Of a stretch of DNA of 36,740 nt, positions 8,844-16,561 are shown piece by piece. The stretch is from Bacteroidota bacterium. Its GTDB lineage: Bacteria; Bacteroidota; Bacteroidia; Chitinophagales; Chitinophagaceae. Each line of letters opens with the position of its first letter. The stretch's first letter is position 1. The stretch covers positions 1 to 36,740 of the forward strand of contig JAEZZY010000081.1 in assembly GCA_023418315.1 (NCBI GenBank), written 5' to 3'. The notes below the pieces were generated by a model, which had not been told where the DNA came from, made no database searches, and saw only the letters and a list, made by a program, of their open reading frames with translations. The translations under genes were made by a program, and so were the position numbers.

Positions 8844-9194
8844 ATGAATGTAAAGGAAAAAATAAAGGTCTATATAAAGCCGGATTCGTGGGTGGCTTTC
8901 CTGGCTGCACGCAGGCTTAATGCCTCTTCCTTAGCCATTGTTTTCGGGCATACGATTTATTTACATAAAACCACTCCCGATAAATTCCTCGCCAGCAAAC
9001 GATGGGTATTGCATGAGCTGAAACATGTGGAGCAATATGAACGGCTGGGCTTCCTTCTTTTCCTTTATACCTATCTGAAAGAATCACTAAAAAACGGCTA
9101 TCAGCGGAATGCACTGGAAATAGAAGCGCGGCAAGCGGAAAATGAAGATGGCTTGTGGGAGAAATACAAACTCATAATCCGCAAACCTTCCTGA
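8844..9194 (+). CDS. Small DUF4157-like protein with HExxH motif
   Basis: 116 residues from the ATG at 8844; the frame is open from a TTG at 8823, but that start lies inside the terminator hairpin. The centre holds HELKHVEQY (H57, E58, H61), a zincin-type HExxH, preceded by GHTIYLHK and followed by a conserved-looking EIEARQAENE that could supply the third ligand. This is the arrangement of DUF4157-like proteins, often described as putative metallopeptidase domains. No signal peptide; a hydrophobic patch (FLLFLYTYL) follows the motif. Activity is unproven. It converges tail-to-tail with mscS, with one base between the stop codons. Confidence 0.75.
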   Translation: MNVKEKIKVYIKPDSWVAFLAARRLNASSLAIVFGHTIYLHKTTPDKFLASKRWVLHELKHVEQYERLGFLLFLYTYLKESLKNGYQRNALEIEARQAENEDGLWEKYKLIIRKPS

Positions 9195-9195
9195 T

Positions 9196-10326
9196 TTATT
9201 GCGGAGAGATTAGCTGATATTTCTGCACACCGGTGGGGAGATACGCTTCCAGCGTTTCATAGATTTTCATTTGCACCTCTTGTTTTACTTCGCCAAGTGA
9301 TGTGCCTAAGGGCAAAGGATCGGGAAGATGGTAGATAATGCCTATGGAAAAGGAAGATTCATTAAAGGCTTCGAGCGCTACTTCTTTAGGAGCGGCAAGT
9401 AGCGGATATTCGGCCAGTGCTTTTTGCAATGCGGAGATGAGCTGCTGCACATTCGTATGAGGCATTCCATAGGGTATATTCACTACGGTTCTCATTCTCC
9501 GGTTGTGCCGTTCGGTCAGGTTTTCCAGGTTGTCGCCTATAAGGTTTTTATTGGGGATAATGTATAAAGAACCTTCCAAGCTTCGGAGTCTGGTGCTGCG
9601 AAAACCTACTTTTTCCACCCTACCTTCAAACGTGCCGAGGCGAATCGTATCACCGGTGCTGAAGGGTTTGTCGGTAAGAATAGTGAAGGAAGCAAAGAAA
9701 TTCTCCACGCTTTCCTTGGCTGCCAGCGCTATGGCCACACCGCCTATACCCAAGCCGGTAATAAGCGCAGGGATATTGACCTGGAACACGCTGCCCAGCA
9801 TCCAGAAAATACCGATGGTCCATAGCAGGATTTTGACTACGTCTTTTATTAAGGGCAGTAATTGTCCGCGTTCTTTGTTTTCTTCTTCGAGCGCCTTATC
9901 TATGAGTATGTGAAAAATAAAATCGGCAATGCGTGATAGGACGTGGGTAATAAATATAATGAGGAAGAACAGGAATAATTTATCAATGGCGTCAATGAGG
10001 TGGATGGCGTATTTTATCTTTCCGGATTCGTGTATCCGGCTGAAAAAGCCTATATCCAGCAAGACGGTAAGCTGATTGACCGCCAGAAAAAACAAGATGG
10101 TCGTCAGCAAAAGTTCCATAGGACGTTGGAGCAATTCCAAAAAAGTAGCCGCATGTTTTTTATCGCTCATGCGGTTGGCAATCTTTGCCATCCACACCGT
10201 AAGCAACCTTGCCATTGTTTTTTTCAGCAGCAAGGCAATGGCAATAATGCCCACACACCACAAGATGTGCATTAGAGGCTCACCACCTATTTTCAGATTC
10301 CACAGTTCGTTATAAATTTCTTTCAT
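9196..10326 (-). CDS. MscS family mechanosensitive ion channel
   Basis: 376 residues. The N-terminal half has several hydrophobic segments (LMHILWCVGIIAIALLL, LLLTTILFFLAVNQL, LFLFFLIIFITHVL, ILLWTIGIFWMLGSVF). The pore-lining TM3 is visible as the Gly/Ala-rich LITGLGIGGVAIALAAKES. It is followed by the MscS beta domain (FSTGDTIRLGTFEGRVEKVG, LYIIPNKNLIGDNLEN) and the alpha/beta C-terminal domain. The function is osmotic safety-valve conductance in the inner membrane. It lies 6 bp downstream of dapD on the same strand, so the two are probably one transcript. Confidence 0.93.
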   Translation of the reverse strand: MKEIYNELWNLKIGGEPLMHILWCVGIIAIALLLKKTMARLLTVWMAKIANRMSDKKHAATFLELLQRPMELLLTTILFFLAVNQLTVLLDIGFFSRIHESGKIKYAIHLIDAIDKLFLFFLIIFITHVLSRIADFIFHILIDKALEEENKERGQLLPLIKDVVKILLWTIGIFWMLGSVFQVNIPALITGLGIGGVAIALAAKESVENFFASFTILTDKPFSTGDTIRLGTFEGRVEKVGFRSTRLRSLEGSLYIIPNKNLIGDNLENLTERHNRRMRTVVNIPYGMPHTNVQQLISALQKALAEYPLLAAPKEVALEAFNESSFSIGIIYHLPDPLPLGTSLGEVKQEVQMKIYETLEAYLPTGVQKYQLISPQ

Positions 10327-10332
10327 TCTATT

Positions 10333-11151
10333 CTATACGGAGACGTTAAAATCCCTCAGTGCGTCGTTAAGACTTGTTTTAAGATCGGTAGAAGGCTTGC
10401 GCTGTCCGATGATGAGGGCACAGCTCACCCCATATTCGCCGGCGGCAAATTGTTTGTTGTAGGTGCCTGGTATCACTACGCTTCTTGCCGGTACGCGTCC
10501 TTTATATTCTACAGGTTCTTTACCGCTCACGTCTATGATTTTTGTGGACTGGGTTAATACTACATTCGCGCCCAGCACTGCTTCTTTTTCCACCACTACG
10601 CCTTCCACCACAATACATCTTGAGCCTATAAAACAGCTGTCTTCAATAATCACAGGCGTGGCTTGTAATGGCTCCAACACCCCGCCGATACCCACGCCGC
10701 CGCTCAAGTGCACGCCTTTTCCGATTTGTGCGCAAGAACCTACGGTAGCCCAGGTATCTACCATCGTACCTTCGTCCACATACGCGCCTATATTCACATA
10801 AGAAGGCATCAATACTACATTTTTTCCCAAGTAAGCGCCATAGCGGGCTACGGCATGTGGGACAGCACGAACGCCCATTCCTGCATAATCTTTTTTCAAC
10901 AGCATCTTGTCGTAAAATTCAAAAGGCGCTACGTCCCAGGTTTGCATTTGCTGAATACCAAAGTAAAGAAGAATGGCTTGTTTCACCCATTCATTTACGT
11001 TCCATCCGCTTTCTGTAGGCACTGCCACGCGCAGTCTTCCTTTGTCCACCTCCTCTATGACCTGCCGCACGGCATCTTTATAGGCTTCTTCTTTAAGAAG
11101 TTCCCGGTTGTTGTAGGCTTTTTCAATTTGTTCTTGTAAGCTATGGTACAT
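10333..11151 (-). CDS. dapD: Tetrahydrodipicolinate N-succinyltransferase
   Basis: 272 residues, the usual DapD length. It catalyses succinylation of 2,3,4,5-tetrahydropyridine-2,6-dicarboxylate in the succinylase branch of lysine/meso-diaminopimelate synthesis. The helical N-terminal domain (residues 1-100) precedes a left-handed beta-helix of hexapeptide repeats (PSYVNIGAYVDEGTMVDTWA, GSCAQIGKGVHLSGGVGIGG, IIEDSCFIGSRCIVVEGVVV). The GVLEPLQATPVIIED segment is DapD-specific. A TATTTTCG box at 11173-11180 is a possible -7 element with one mismatch. The presence of dapD implies a succinylase rather than an aminotransferase route. Confidence 0.96.
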   Translation of the reverse strand: MYHSLQEQIEKAYNNRELLKEEAYKDAVRQVIEEVDKGRLRVAVPTESGWNVNEWVKQAILLYFGIQQMQTWDVAPFEFYDKMLLKKDYAGMGVRAVPHAVARYGAYLGKNVVLMPSYVNIGAYVDEGTMVDTWATVGSCAQIGKGVHLSGGVGIGGVLEPLQATPVIIEDSCFIGSRCIVVEGVVVEKEAVLGANVVLTQSTKIIDVSGKEPVEYKGRVPARSVVIPGTYNKQFAAGEYGVSCALIIGQRKPSTDLKTSLNDALRDFNVSV

Positions 11152-11233
11152 TCTGTCTGCTGTTTGGAACTGCGAAAATACTAAACCCGGAATGGCTATG
11201 GGTAAAATGCCAAAAGAAAAAATGTAAAAAGGA

Positions 11234-11264
11234 TTTGGTGGAATGAAAGTGATGCTTATCTTTG
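11234..11264 (+). promoter_or_regulatory. Bacteroidota-type promoter of tRNA-Val
   Basis: TTTG at 11234-11237, exactly 19 bp, then TATCTTTG at 11257-11264: a full match to the TTTG-N19-TAnnTTTG consensus of the primary sigma factor in Bacteroidota. The tRNA begins 10 nt further on. Confidence 0.75.
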
Positions 11265-11274
11265 CACTCCGTTT

Positions 11275-11349
11275 GGAAGCATAGCTCAGCTGGTTCAGAG
11301 CATCTGCCTTACAAGCAGAGGGTCCGCGGTTCGAACCCGTGTGCTTCCA
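11275..11349 (+). tRNA. tRNA-Val (anticodon UAC)
   Basis: A complete cloverleaf: acceptor stem GGAAGCA/TGCTTCC, D-arm GCTC...GAGC, anticodon stem TCTGC/GCAGA around loop CTTACAA (anticodon TAC, reading GTA valine), and T-arm CGCGG/CCGTG around TTCGAAC with one G-U pair. The discriminator base is A and the CCA tail is not encoded. It is flanked by its own promoter and terminator, so it is a single-tRNA transcription unit. Confidence 0.97.
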
Positions 11350-11355
11350 CAGCGT

Positions 11356-11386
11356 AAAAGTCGTCGAATATTCGGCGACTTTTTTG
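11356..11386 (+). terminator. Terminator of the tRNA-Val unit
   Basis: Arm AAAAGTCG (11356-11363) pairs with CGACTTTT (11376-11383). The stem is extended by a T-G pair and CGAA/TTCG around the loop, and the 3' arm runs into a T-rich tract. It lies directly behind the tRNA. Confidence 0.7.
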
Positions 11387-11407
11387 TTTTTATAGATACC
11401 CTATTAT

Positions 11408-11671
11408 TTACTCCTTCACCAACTGCCTTACCACCGTATCTTCATCCGCTTTTATTTTTAGAAAATAAATTCCCGGCGCTATATGGTCAGGAACGAAAGA
11501 TGTCTGAAAATTTCCTTTTACATTCTTAAAAGATTTCCTTAGGAGCACAGCGCCTTTTGCGTCTGTCAAGCGTATATCCAATTTTTTAGCATCTGCATTT
11601 TCAACAAAAAGTTGAAACGCGCGACTAAACGAATTGGGTGTAACCCCAATATAATTATCCCCCTCCGGGTT
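11408..11671 (-). pseudogene. Orphan T9SS C-terminal sorting domain behind purF
   Basis: After the purF stop (TAA at 11672-11674) the same frame continues for 87 codons to TAA at 11408-11410. The translation is a whole Por-secretion-type sorting domain: NYIGVTPNSFSRAFQLFV, then LDIRLTDAKGAVLL, APGIYFLKIKADED and the terminal RQLVKE. It has no start codon of its own and no cargo upstream. Most likely it is the 3' end of a former T9SS-exported protein gene whose body was replaced by the purF region. Stop-codon readthrough from PurF is a less likely alternative, since PurF is cytoplasmic. The stretch between it and the tRNA holds only the terminator. Confidence 0.7.
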
Positions 11672-13513
11672 TTAATAACCCCGCCCTTCTTTGCGTTCCA
11701 TATAATTCATAAATGCCCTGTTGGCAACACGGTTGCCGCCAGGAGTGGGATAATTGCCGGTAAAGTACCAATCGCCTTTATTTTTAGGACAAGCATCGTA
11801 CAGCCCTTCAATAGATTGGTAGATAATGTCCACCTCTGCGTTCACATCTTCGGGGTGCAGCATTTCGGCTATTTTTCTGCTGACGTCATCAGCGGTAAAC
11901 GGCGCATAAACTGCCTTCACAAAATTTTCTTCCTGCAATTTTCCTTCTCCTTCCGCTTGCAGGCATTTTTGATAGGCTTCTTCCAAAATATGTTCTTTAT
12001 GATGGTCTTTCAATAAAGCCACTGCTGCCTGAAAGGCTATAAAATCGCCCATACGGCTCATATCAATGCCGTAGCAATCGGGGTAGCGGATTTGTGGTGC
12101 GGAGGAAACGATTATTATTTTTTTAGGCGACAGGCGATCCAGCATTTTGATAATGCTTTGCTTCAGTGTAGTGCCACGCACAATGGAGTCATCTATCACC
12201 ACCAGCGTATCCGTGTCTTTATGAACGGTGCCGTAGGTAATATCATACACGTGCTGCACCATTTCGTTGCGGGAGGCATCTTCGGTAATGAAGGTGCGCA
12301 TCTTTACATCCTTGATGGCTATTTTCTCAATACGTACCCTACGTTGCAACAGATCAAACATTTCCTCTTCACTCAGGTTTTTAGAAACTATTTTTTGAAT
12401 CTTTGTTTCATTCAGATAGTCTTCCAGTCCTTTTATCAATCCGTAAAAAGCCGTTTCCGCCGTGTTGGGGATGAAGGAAACAATAGTGTTTTTCAGATCG
12501 TGGTTGATAGTCTGCAATACTTTTTCTGCAAGGTTTTTTCCCAGTTGCATCCGCTCTTTATAGATTTCCGCATCGCTGCCGCGGGAAAAATAAATCCGCT
12601 CAAAGCTACACGCCTTCAGCTCTTTGGGAGGTAGTATTTGCGGGTTGCTAAAGGCTCCGTTGTTTTTTACAATGATGGCATGACCGGGCTGTAGTTCTTG
12701 TACTTCGTCAAAGGATACATTGAAAGCCGTCATAATGGCCGGGCGTTCCGATGCGGCTACAATCACTTCATCATCTTTATAAAAATAAGCGGGGCGAATA
12801 CCGTGTGCATCTCTCATTACGAAGCTATCTCCATTGCCTATCAGGCCGCCGCATACATAGCCACCGTCAAAATGAAGGGTTGCTTGCTTCAGTACACCTT
12901 CGAGGTTCAGGTTATCCGGATGTACTTCATCGGCTTCGCAGAGGTAGTAATGAATCATTTCAATCATTGCCCCTAAGTCGCTGTCGCGCATGGTGGTAGT
13001 AGGGTGGGCATCTAATTTGGCGAACAGCTCATCGGTATTTACCAGATTGAAATTGCCCGCCATAGCGAGGTTACGGGTAGGATTGATATGCGGCTTCAGA
13101 AAAGGATGGCAAAATTCCACATTATTTCTTCCCTGTGTGCCGTAGCGCAAATGTCCCATCAGGCATTCCCCCATAAAACGCATATAGCCTTTCATCAGCC
13201 CGGGGTGTTTGCGCAGGTCGGGATACATTTTTTCCATCTCGGCTATCTCATTGTTGAGGTTTTGGAAGATGGCAGCTATAGCGCCGGATCCGCTTTGCCT
13301 TTGGCGGTACATAAACTGGTGTCCCGGTGTAATATTGAGCTTTACGGTAGCAATGCCCGCGCCGTCTTGGCCGCGGTTGTGCTGTTTCTCCATCAGGAGG
13401 TACAGTTTGTTAAGTCCGTAAAAAGCTGTTCCGTATTTTCGGTGGTAATAAGCCAGTGGTTTCAGCAGGCGGATGTAGGCAAGCCCGCACTCGTGGCGAA
13501 TGGCATCAGACAT
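11672..13513 (-). CDS. purF: Amidophosphoribosyltransferase, long Bacteroidota type
   Basis: 613 residues. PurF makes 5-phosphoribosylamine from PRPP and glutamine, the first step of purine synthesis. The class II glutamine amidotransferase domain starts at Cys9 (IRHECGLAYIRLL), so an eight-residue propeptide would be removed to expose the nucleophile; QHNRGQDGAGIATV is the partner block. The phosphoribosyltransferase half carries the PRPP motif VVIDDSIVRGTT near residue 435. The protein is about 100 residues longer than E. coli PurF and is divergent, matching a form known in Bacteroidota. It may coexist with a canonical PurF elsewhere, so its exact role is not certain. A perfect -7 box ends 7 nt before the ATG. 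Confidence 0.88.
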   Translation of the reverse strand: MSDAIRHECGLAYIRLLKPLAYYHRKYGTAFYGLNKLYLLMEKQHNRGQDGAGIATVKLNITPGHQFMYRQRQSGSGAIAAIFQNLNNEIAEMEKMYPDLRKHPGLMKGYMRFMGECLMGHLRYGTQGRNNVEFCHPFLKPHINPTRNLAMAGNFNLVNTDELFAKLDAHPTTTMRDSDLGAMIEMIHYYLCEADEVHPDNLNLEGVLKQATLHFDGGYVCGGLIGNGDSFVMRDAHGIRPAYFYKDDEVIVAASERPAIMTAFNVSFDEVQELQPGHAIIVKNNGAFSNPQILPPKELKACSFERIYFSRGSDAEIYKERMQLGKNLAEKVLQTINHDLKNTIVSFIPNTAETAFYGLIKGLEDYLNETKIQKIVSKNLSEEEMFDLLQRRVRIEKIAIKDVKMRTFITEDASRNEMVQHVYDITYGTVHKDTDTLVVIDDSIVRGTTLKQSIIKMLDRLSPKKIIIVSSAPQIRYPDCYGIDMSRMGDFIAFQAAVALLKDHHKEHILEEAYQKCLQAEGEGKLQEENFVKAVYAPFTADDVSRKIAEMLHPEDVNAEVDIIYQSIEGLYDACPKNKGDWYFTGNYPTPGGNRVANRAFMNYMERKEGRGY

Positions 13514-13520
13514 GAGGGGG

Positions 13521-13528
13521 CAAAGATA
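13521..13528 (-). promoter_or_regulatory. -7 promoter box of purF, next to the start codon
   Basis: On the minus strand TATCTTTG matches TAnnTTTG exactly and is followed by 7 nt (CCCCCTC) and then ATG. This spacing would give an almost leaderless purF mRNA. No clear -33 box. Confidence 0.5.
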
Positions 13529-13604
13529 GGCGGTTATTTTTTCATTTACCGTTTTTGGGGGAAGATGAATAGTTTTTGGTGATTGTGGTATAGGAGTCTC
13601 GGGA

Positions 13605-13630
13605 TTTTTGCCGATGTGTATTTTTGCCGA
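13605..13630. repeat. Short direct repeat between purF and the DUF2200 gene
   Basis: TTTTTGCCGA occurs at 13605-13614 and again at 13621-13630, a 16-bp period, and a reverse copy of its core (TCGGCAA) lies at 13694-13700. The position in a divergent intergenic region would suit an operator, but ten-base repeats can arise by chance in A+T-rich DNA. Confidence 0.3.
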
Positions 13631-13724
13631 AGCATAGGTTCTCCTCCTCTTTTAAACCCCTAAAACCCGGTAAAAAATTGTATTTTTAAAAAATCGGCAA
13701 GCAATTTTTCAAACCATATTTTCT

Positions 13725-14090
13725 ATGAAAAACACCTCCCACCACGATGAACGCATTGCCAAAATGAGCTTTGCCTCGGTATATCCCCACTATATAGCCA
13801 AAATAGAAAAAAAAGGAAGAACCAAAGAAGAACTGCATGAAGTGATAACCTGGCTCACGGGATTCCACGAGCATAAACTGCAAGAACTGATAAAAGAGAA
13901 GGCTACGTTTGAAGATTTTTTTCAACAAGCAACCATACACCCCAACGCAGCGCTCATCACCGGCATGATTTGCGGCTACCGCATTGAAGAAATAGAAAAC
14001 CCGCTGACCCGGCAAGTGCGCTACCTCGATAAACTGGTAGATGAACTGGCAAAAGGTAGAAAAATGGAGAAGATTTTACGTAGTTCTTAG
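13725..14090 (+). CDS. DUF2200 family protein
   Basis: 121 residues, a soluble all-helical protein of family length. The N-terminus DERIAKMSFASVYPHYIAKI and the blocks TKEELHEVITWLTGF and HPNAALITGMICGYRIEEIE are characteristic of DUF2200, whose function is unknown. No signal peptide or membrane segment. It lies 66 bp upstream of paaG on the same strand. Confidence 0.88.
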   Translation: MKNTSHHDERIAKMSFASVYPHYIAKIEKKGRTKEELHEVITWLTGFHEHKLQELIKEKATFEDFFQQATIHPNAALITGMICGYRIEEIENPLTRQVRYLDKLVDELAKGRKMEKILRSS

Positions 14091-14130
14091 GCATTGGCAT
14101 TTTATCCCCTGCTTCTTAGTTTTTAGTGTT

Positions 14131-14138
14131 TATTTTTG
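14131..14138 (+). promoter_or_regulatory. -7 promoter box of paaG
   Basis: TATTTTTG fits TAnnTTTG and ends 18 nt before the ATG at 14157. The -33 position shows no TTTG, so confidence is limited. Confidence 0.4.
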
Positions 14139-14156
14139 ACTTCAAACACATCCATC

Positions 14157-14933
14157 ATGTCTGAAATACGGTTTCATATAGAAAATAACATCGCCCACAT
14201 CACGCTCAACCGCCCGGAAAAATTCAACAGCTTCAACCGCGCAATGGCGCTGGAGTTGCAAAAAAAATTAGACGAATGCAACCACGATAAAAACATAAGG
14301 TGCATCCTCCTTACGGGAGCGGGCAAAGCCTTCTGTGCGGGACAAGACCTTGCCGAGGCTACCGACCCGCAGGGCGTATCTATGGAAACCATTGTGGAGC
14401 AACATTACAATCCCATCATCGAGCGATTGAGAAAAATAGAGAAGCCTATAATAGCTGCGGTGAACGGGGTAGCCGCCGGAGCCGGAGCCAACATTGCCCT
14501 GGCTTGCGACATTGTGCTGGCGGCGGAAAATGCTTCATTCATCCAGGCATTCAGCAAAATAGGCTTGATACCCGATAGTGGCGGCACCTTTTTTCTTGCC
14601 CGTTTGGTGGGTTTGCAACGGGCAGCCGCATTGATGATGACGGGCGATAAACTCACCGCACAAGAAGCCCTGAACATGGGCTTGGTTTATAGAGTCTTCG
14701 GCAATGATAGCTTTGAAGTGGAAACCAAGAAATTTGCCCGGCAATTAGCACAGATGCCTACCAAAGGAATCGGACTTACCAAAAGGCTGCTGAATGAATC
14801 CTTCCACCATACGCTGGAGGAACAACTGCTGCGCGAGAAACAATTACAGGTAGAAGCCGGCGCTACGCATGATTTTAAAGAAGGAGTGCAGGCTTTTCTG
14901 GAAAAACGTCCGCCTGTTTTTAAAGGGGAGTAA
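14157..14933 (+). CDS. paaG: Enoyl-CoA hydratase/isomerase, PaaG-like
   Basis: 258 residues from ATG 14157; an upstream TTG at 14136 adds seven residues and overlaps the putative promoter. Crotonase fold with the substrate-binding block AFCAGQDLAE (residues about 59-67), the oxyanion block NGVAAGAGANIALACDI and the PaaG-type catalytic region KIGLIPDSGGTFFLARLVG with the aspartate near residue 135. The EQHYNPII segment and overall match to E. coli PaaG point to 1,2-epoxyphenylacetyl-CoA isomerase of phenylacetate catabolism. No other paa gene is in the window, so a general enoyl-CoA isomerase role is possible. A T9SS-tail remnant follows directly. Confidence 0.85.
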   Translation: MSEIRFHIENNIAHITLNRPEKFNSFNRAMALELQKKLDECNHDKNIRCILLTGAGKAFCAGQDLAEATDPQGVSMETIVEQHYNPIIERLRKIEKPIIAAVNGVAAGAGANIALACDIVLAAENASFIQAFSKIGLIPDSGGTFFLARLVGLQRAAALMMTGDKLTAQEALNMGLVYRVFGNDSFEVETKKFARQLAQMPTKGIGLTKRLLNESFHHTLEEQLLREKQLQVEAGATHDFKEGVQAFLEKRPPVFKGE

Positions 14934-15108
14934 AAGCGATTGTGCATCACACAGTGGGCTCTTATTCTCCGTAGGCTCACAAATGTTCGACCCTGCATCG
15001 GCACAGCAATCCATTTCTATGGCGAACCTGCCATCCGGTGTATTTATCCTTACGATAGTAAATAAGAAAGGAGCTATCATTTATAAACAGACCATTCTGA
15101 AGGAATAA
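14934..15108 (+). pseudogene. Truncated T9SS C-terminal sorting domain behind paaG
   Basis: In the frame shifted by one base relative to paaG, the sequence after its stop encodes about 58 residues ending at TAA 15106-15108. The second half is plainly the end of a Por-type sorting domain: SISMANLPSGVFILTIVNKK and a terminal KQTILKE. The first half of such a domain and all cargo are missing, and no start codon belongs to it. It is a gene-end remnant. The rest of the gap before rseP (15109-15145) shows only a short AGTACT repeat. Confidence 0.6.
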
Positions 15109-15145
15109 ATCGCTCGGTTATTTTTCAGTACTACAATACGAGTAC

Positions 15146-16537
15146 TCAATTCTTAAACAGCCGGAAAATATCCAGTCCGTTGGCATAAACCATCAAGGCA
15201 AGAAGTAGCACCAATCCCACGGTAGTAGCGCGTTCCATTACTTTGTCGCTCACCTTTCTGCCGCTAATCAGTTCAAACAAAAGGAAAATAACATAGCCGC
15301 CATCCAAGCCCGGTATAGGCAAAAGATTCATAAAGGCAAGGATGATGGAAACAAAGGCGGTAAGGTGCAGAAAAGTTTGCCAGCTAAATACCGGCGGAAA
15401 CATTTGCCCGAAGCTGACAATGCCGCCCAAGCTTTCGGAAGCCTTTACTTCCTTAGAGGTAAATAAAAATTTGAACTGTTCAAGATAGGAGCCGAAAGTT
15501 TGGAAAGTAGTGGCAAATCCTTTTACTATAGAAGCGCCCAAGCCATATTTGATGGTTTCCAGTTCAAAGTATTTCTCCGCACTTGCATCGGGTCGAAAAC
15601 CGAAAACTCCATCCGCCGGCAAAAGCCCTTTCATAGAAACCTGATTGTTGTTCCGAACCACGGTAAGGGTTACTTGCTTGCCTTTGTTTTGTTGCTTTGC
15701 CATTTCAAATGCATCAAAAAAAGCTACAGGCTCATTATTCAACGCTATGATGCTATCGCCTTGTTTCAATCCGATTTTATCCGCCGCCGACCCTTTGGAT
15801 ACACTGCCGACCAGAAACGGAGTGCGTACATCTATAAATCCGCCTTTTTTTCTGCTTTTAATAATATTTCCTATGGTGCCTTCCGGAATGTGGATGGTAA
15901 CCGGTTGTCCGGCTCTTTCTACCTCAAATGTAGTGGCTTGTTGAAAGATAAATTCTTTCATCACTTCATTGAAACGTTCGGTTTTTTTACCGCCTACGCT
16001 GAGGATTTTATCCCCGTCTTTAAATCCTACGCTTTCGGCGAGGCTGTCTGCGGCGATACCGTATTTCATATTTTGAACGGGCAGGTATTGCTCGCCCCAA
16101 ATGCCGAAGATGGCTATGTAGATGGCAATTGCCACGAGAATATTCATCAGGATGCCGCCGAGCATAATGAGCAAGCGCTGCCAGGCTTTTTTGGAGCGGT
16201 ATTCCCAGGGTTGCGGGGGCAATGCCATTTGTTCCTTATCCATACTCTCATCCACCATGCCTGCTATCTTCACATAGCCGCCCAGCGGAAACCAGCCCAG
16301 ACCGTATTCCGTATCGCCTTTTTTCTTTTTAAATAAAGCGAAATTGAGCAGACCGGGAAAGGGGAAAAGAAAATCGAAGAAGAGATAAAATTTCTCCACC
16401 CGTGTGCCAAACAAACGCGCGAAAAAAAAGTGACCGAACTCATGCAGAAGAATCAACAAAGAGAGCGCTGCCAATAATTGTAATGCCTGTGTCCAACCGC
16501 CGGAGAGGAGTAAGAGAGCTTGTATATTCAATAACAT
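15146..16537 (-). CDS. rseP: RIP metalloprotease RseP (site-2 protease)
   Basis: 463 residues. An intramembrane zinc protease that cleaves anti-sigma factors and residual signal peptides in the inner membrane. The first membrane helix holds the active-site HEFGH (H32, E33, H36). Two PDZ-like regions lie in the middle (DSLAESVGFKDGDKILSVGG and GSAADKIGLKQGDSIIALNN). The second catalytic motif is MNLLPIPGLDGG near residue 410, followed by a last membrane helix. Family length is normal. It lies 24 bp downstream of dxr, a pairing conserved across many bacteria. Confidence 0.95.
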   Translation of the reverse strand: MLLNIQALLLLSGGWTQALQLLAALSLLILLHEFGHFFFARLFGTRVEKFYLFFDFLFPFPGLLNFALFKKKKGDTEYGLGWFPLGGYVKIAGMVDESMDKEQMALPPQPWEYRSKKAWQRLLIMLGGILMNILVAIAIYIAIFGIWGEQYLPVQNMKYGIAADSLAESVGFKDGDKILSVGGKKTERFNEVMKEFIFQQATTFEVERAGQPVTIHIPEGTIGNIIKSRKKGGFIDVRTPFLVGSVSKGSAADKIGLKQGDSIIALNNEPVAFFDAFEMAKQQNKGKQVTLTVVRNNNQVSMKGLLPADGVFGFRPDASAEKYFELETIKYGLGASIVKGFATTFQTFGSYLEQFKFLFTSKEVKASESLGGIVSFGQMFPPVFSWQTFLHLTAFVSIILAFMNLLPIPGLDGGYVIFLLFELISGRKVSDKVMERATTVGLVLLLALMVYANGLDIFRLFKN

Positions 16538-16561
16538 TCTACAGTATAAAAATAATACGTT

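Noticed and set aside
15109..15145. AGTACT repeated between the T9SS remnant and rseP
   Set aside because: The word is self-complementary and short, and no T-run follows on either strand.
15500..16336. 278-codon open frame on the plus strand
   Set aside because: Antisense shadow of rseP, whose HEFGH and PDZ motifs are intact.
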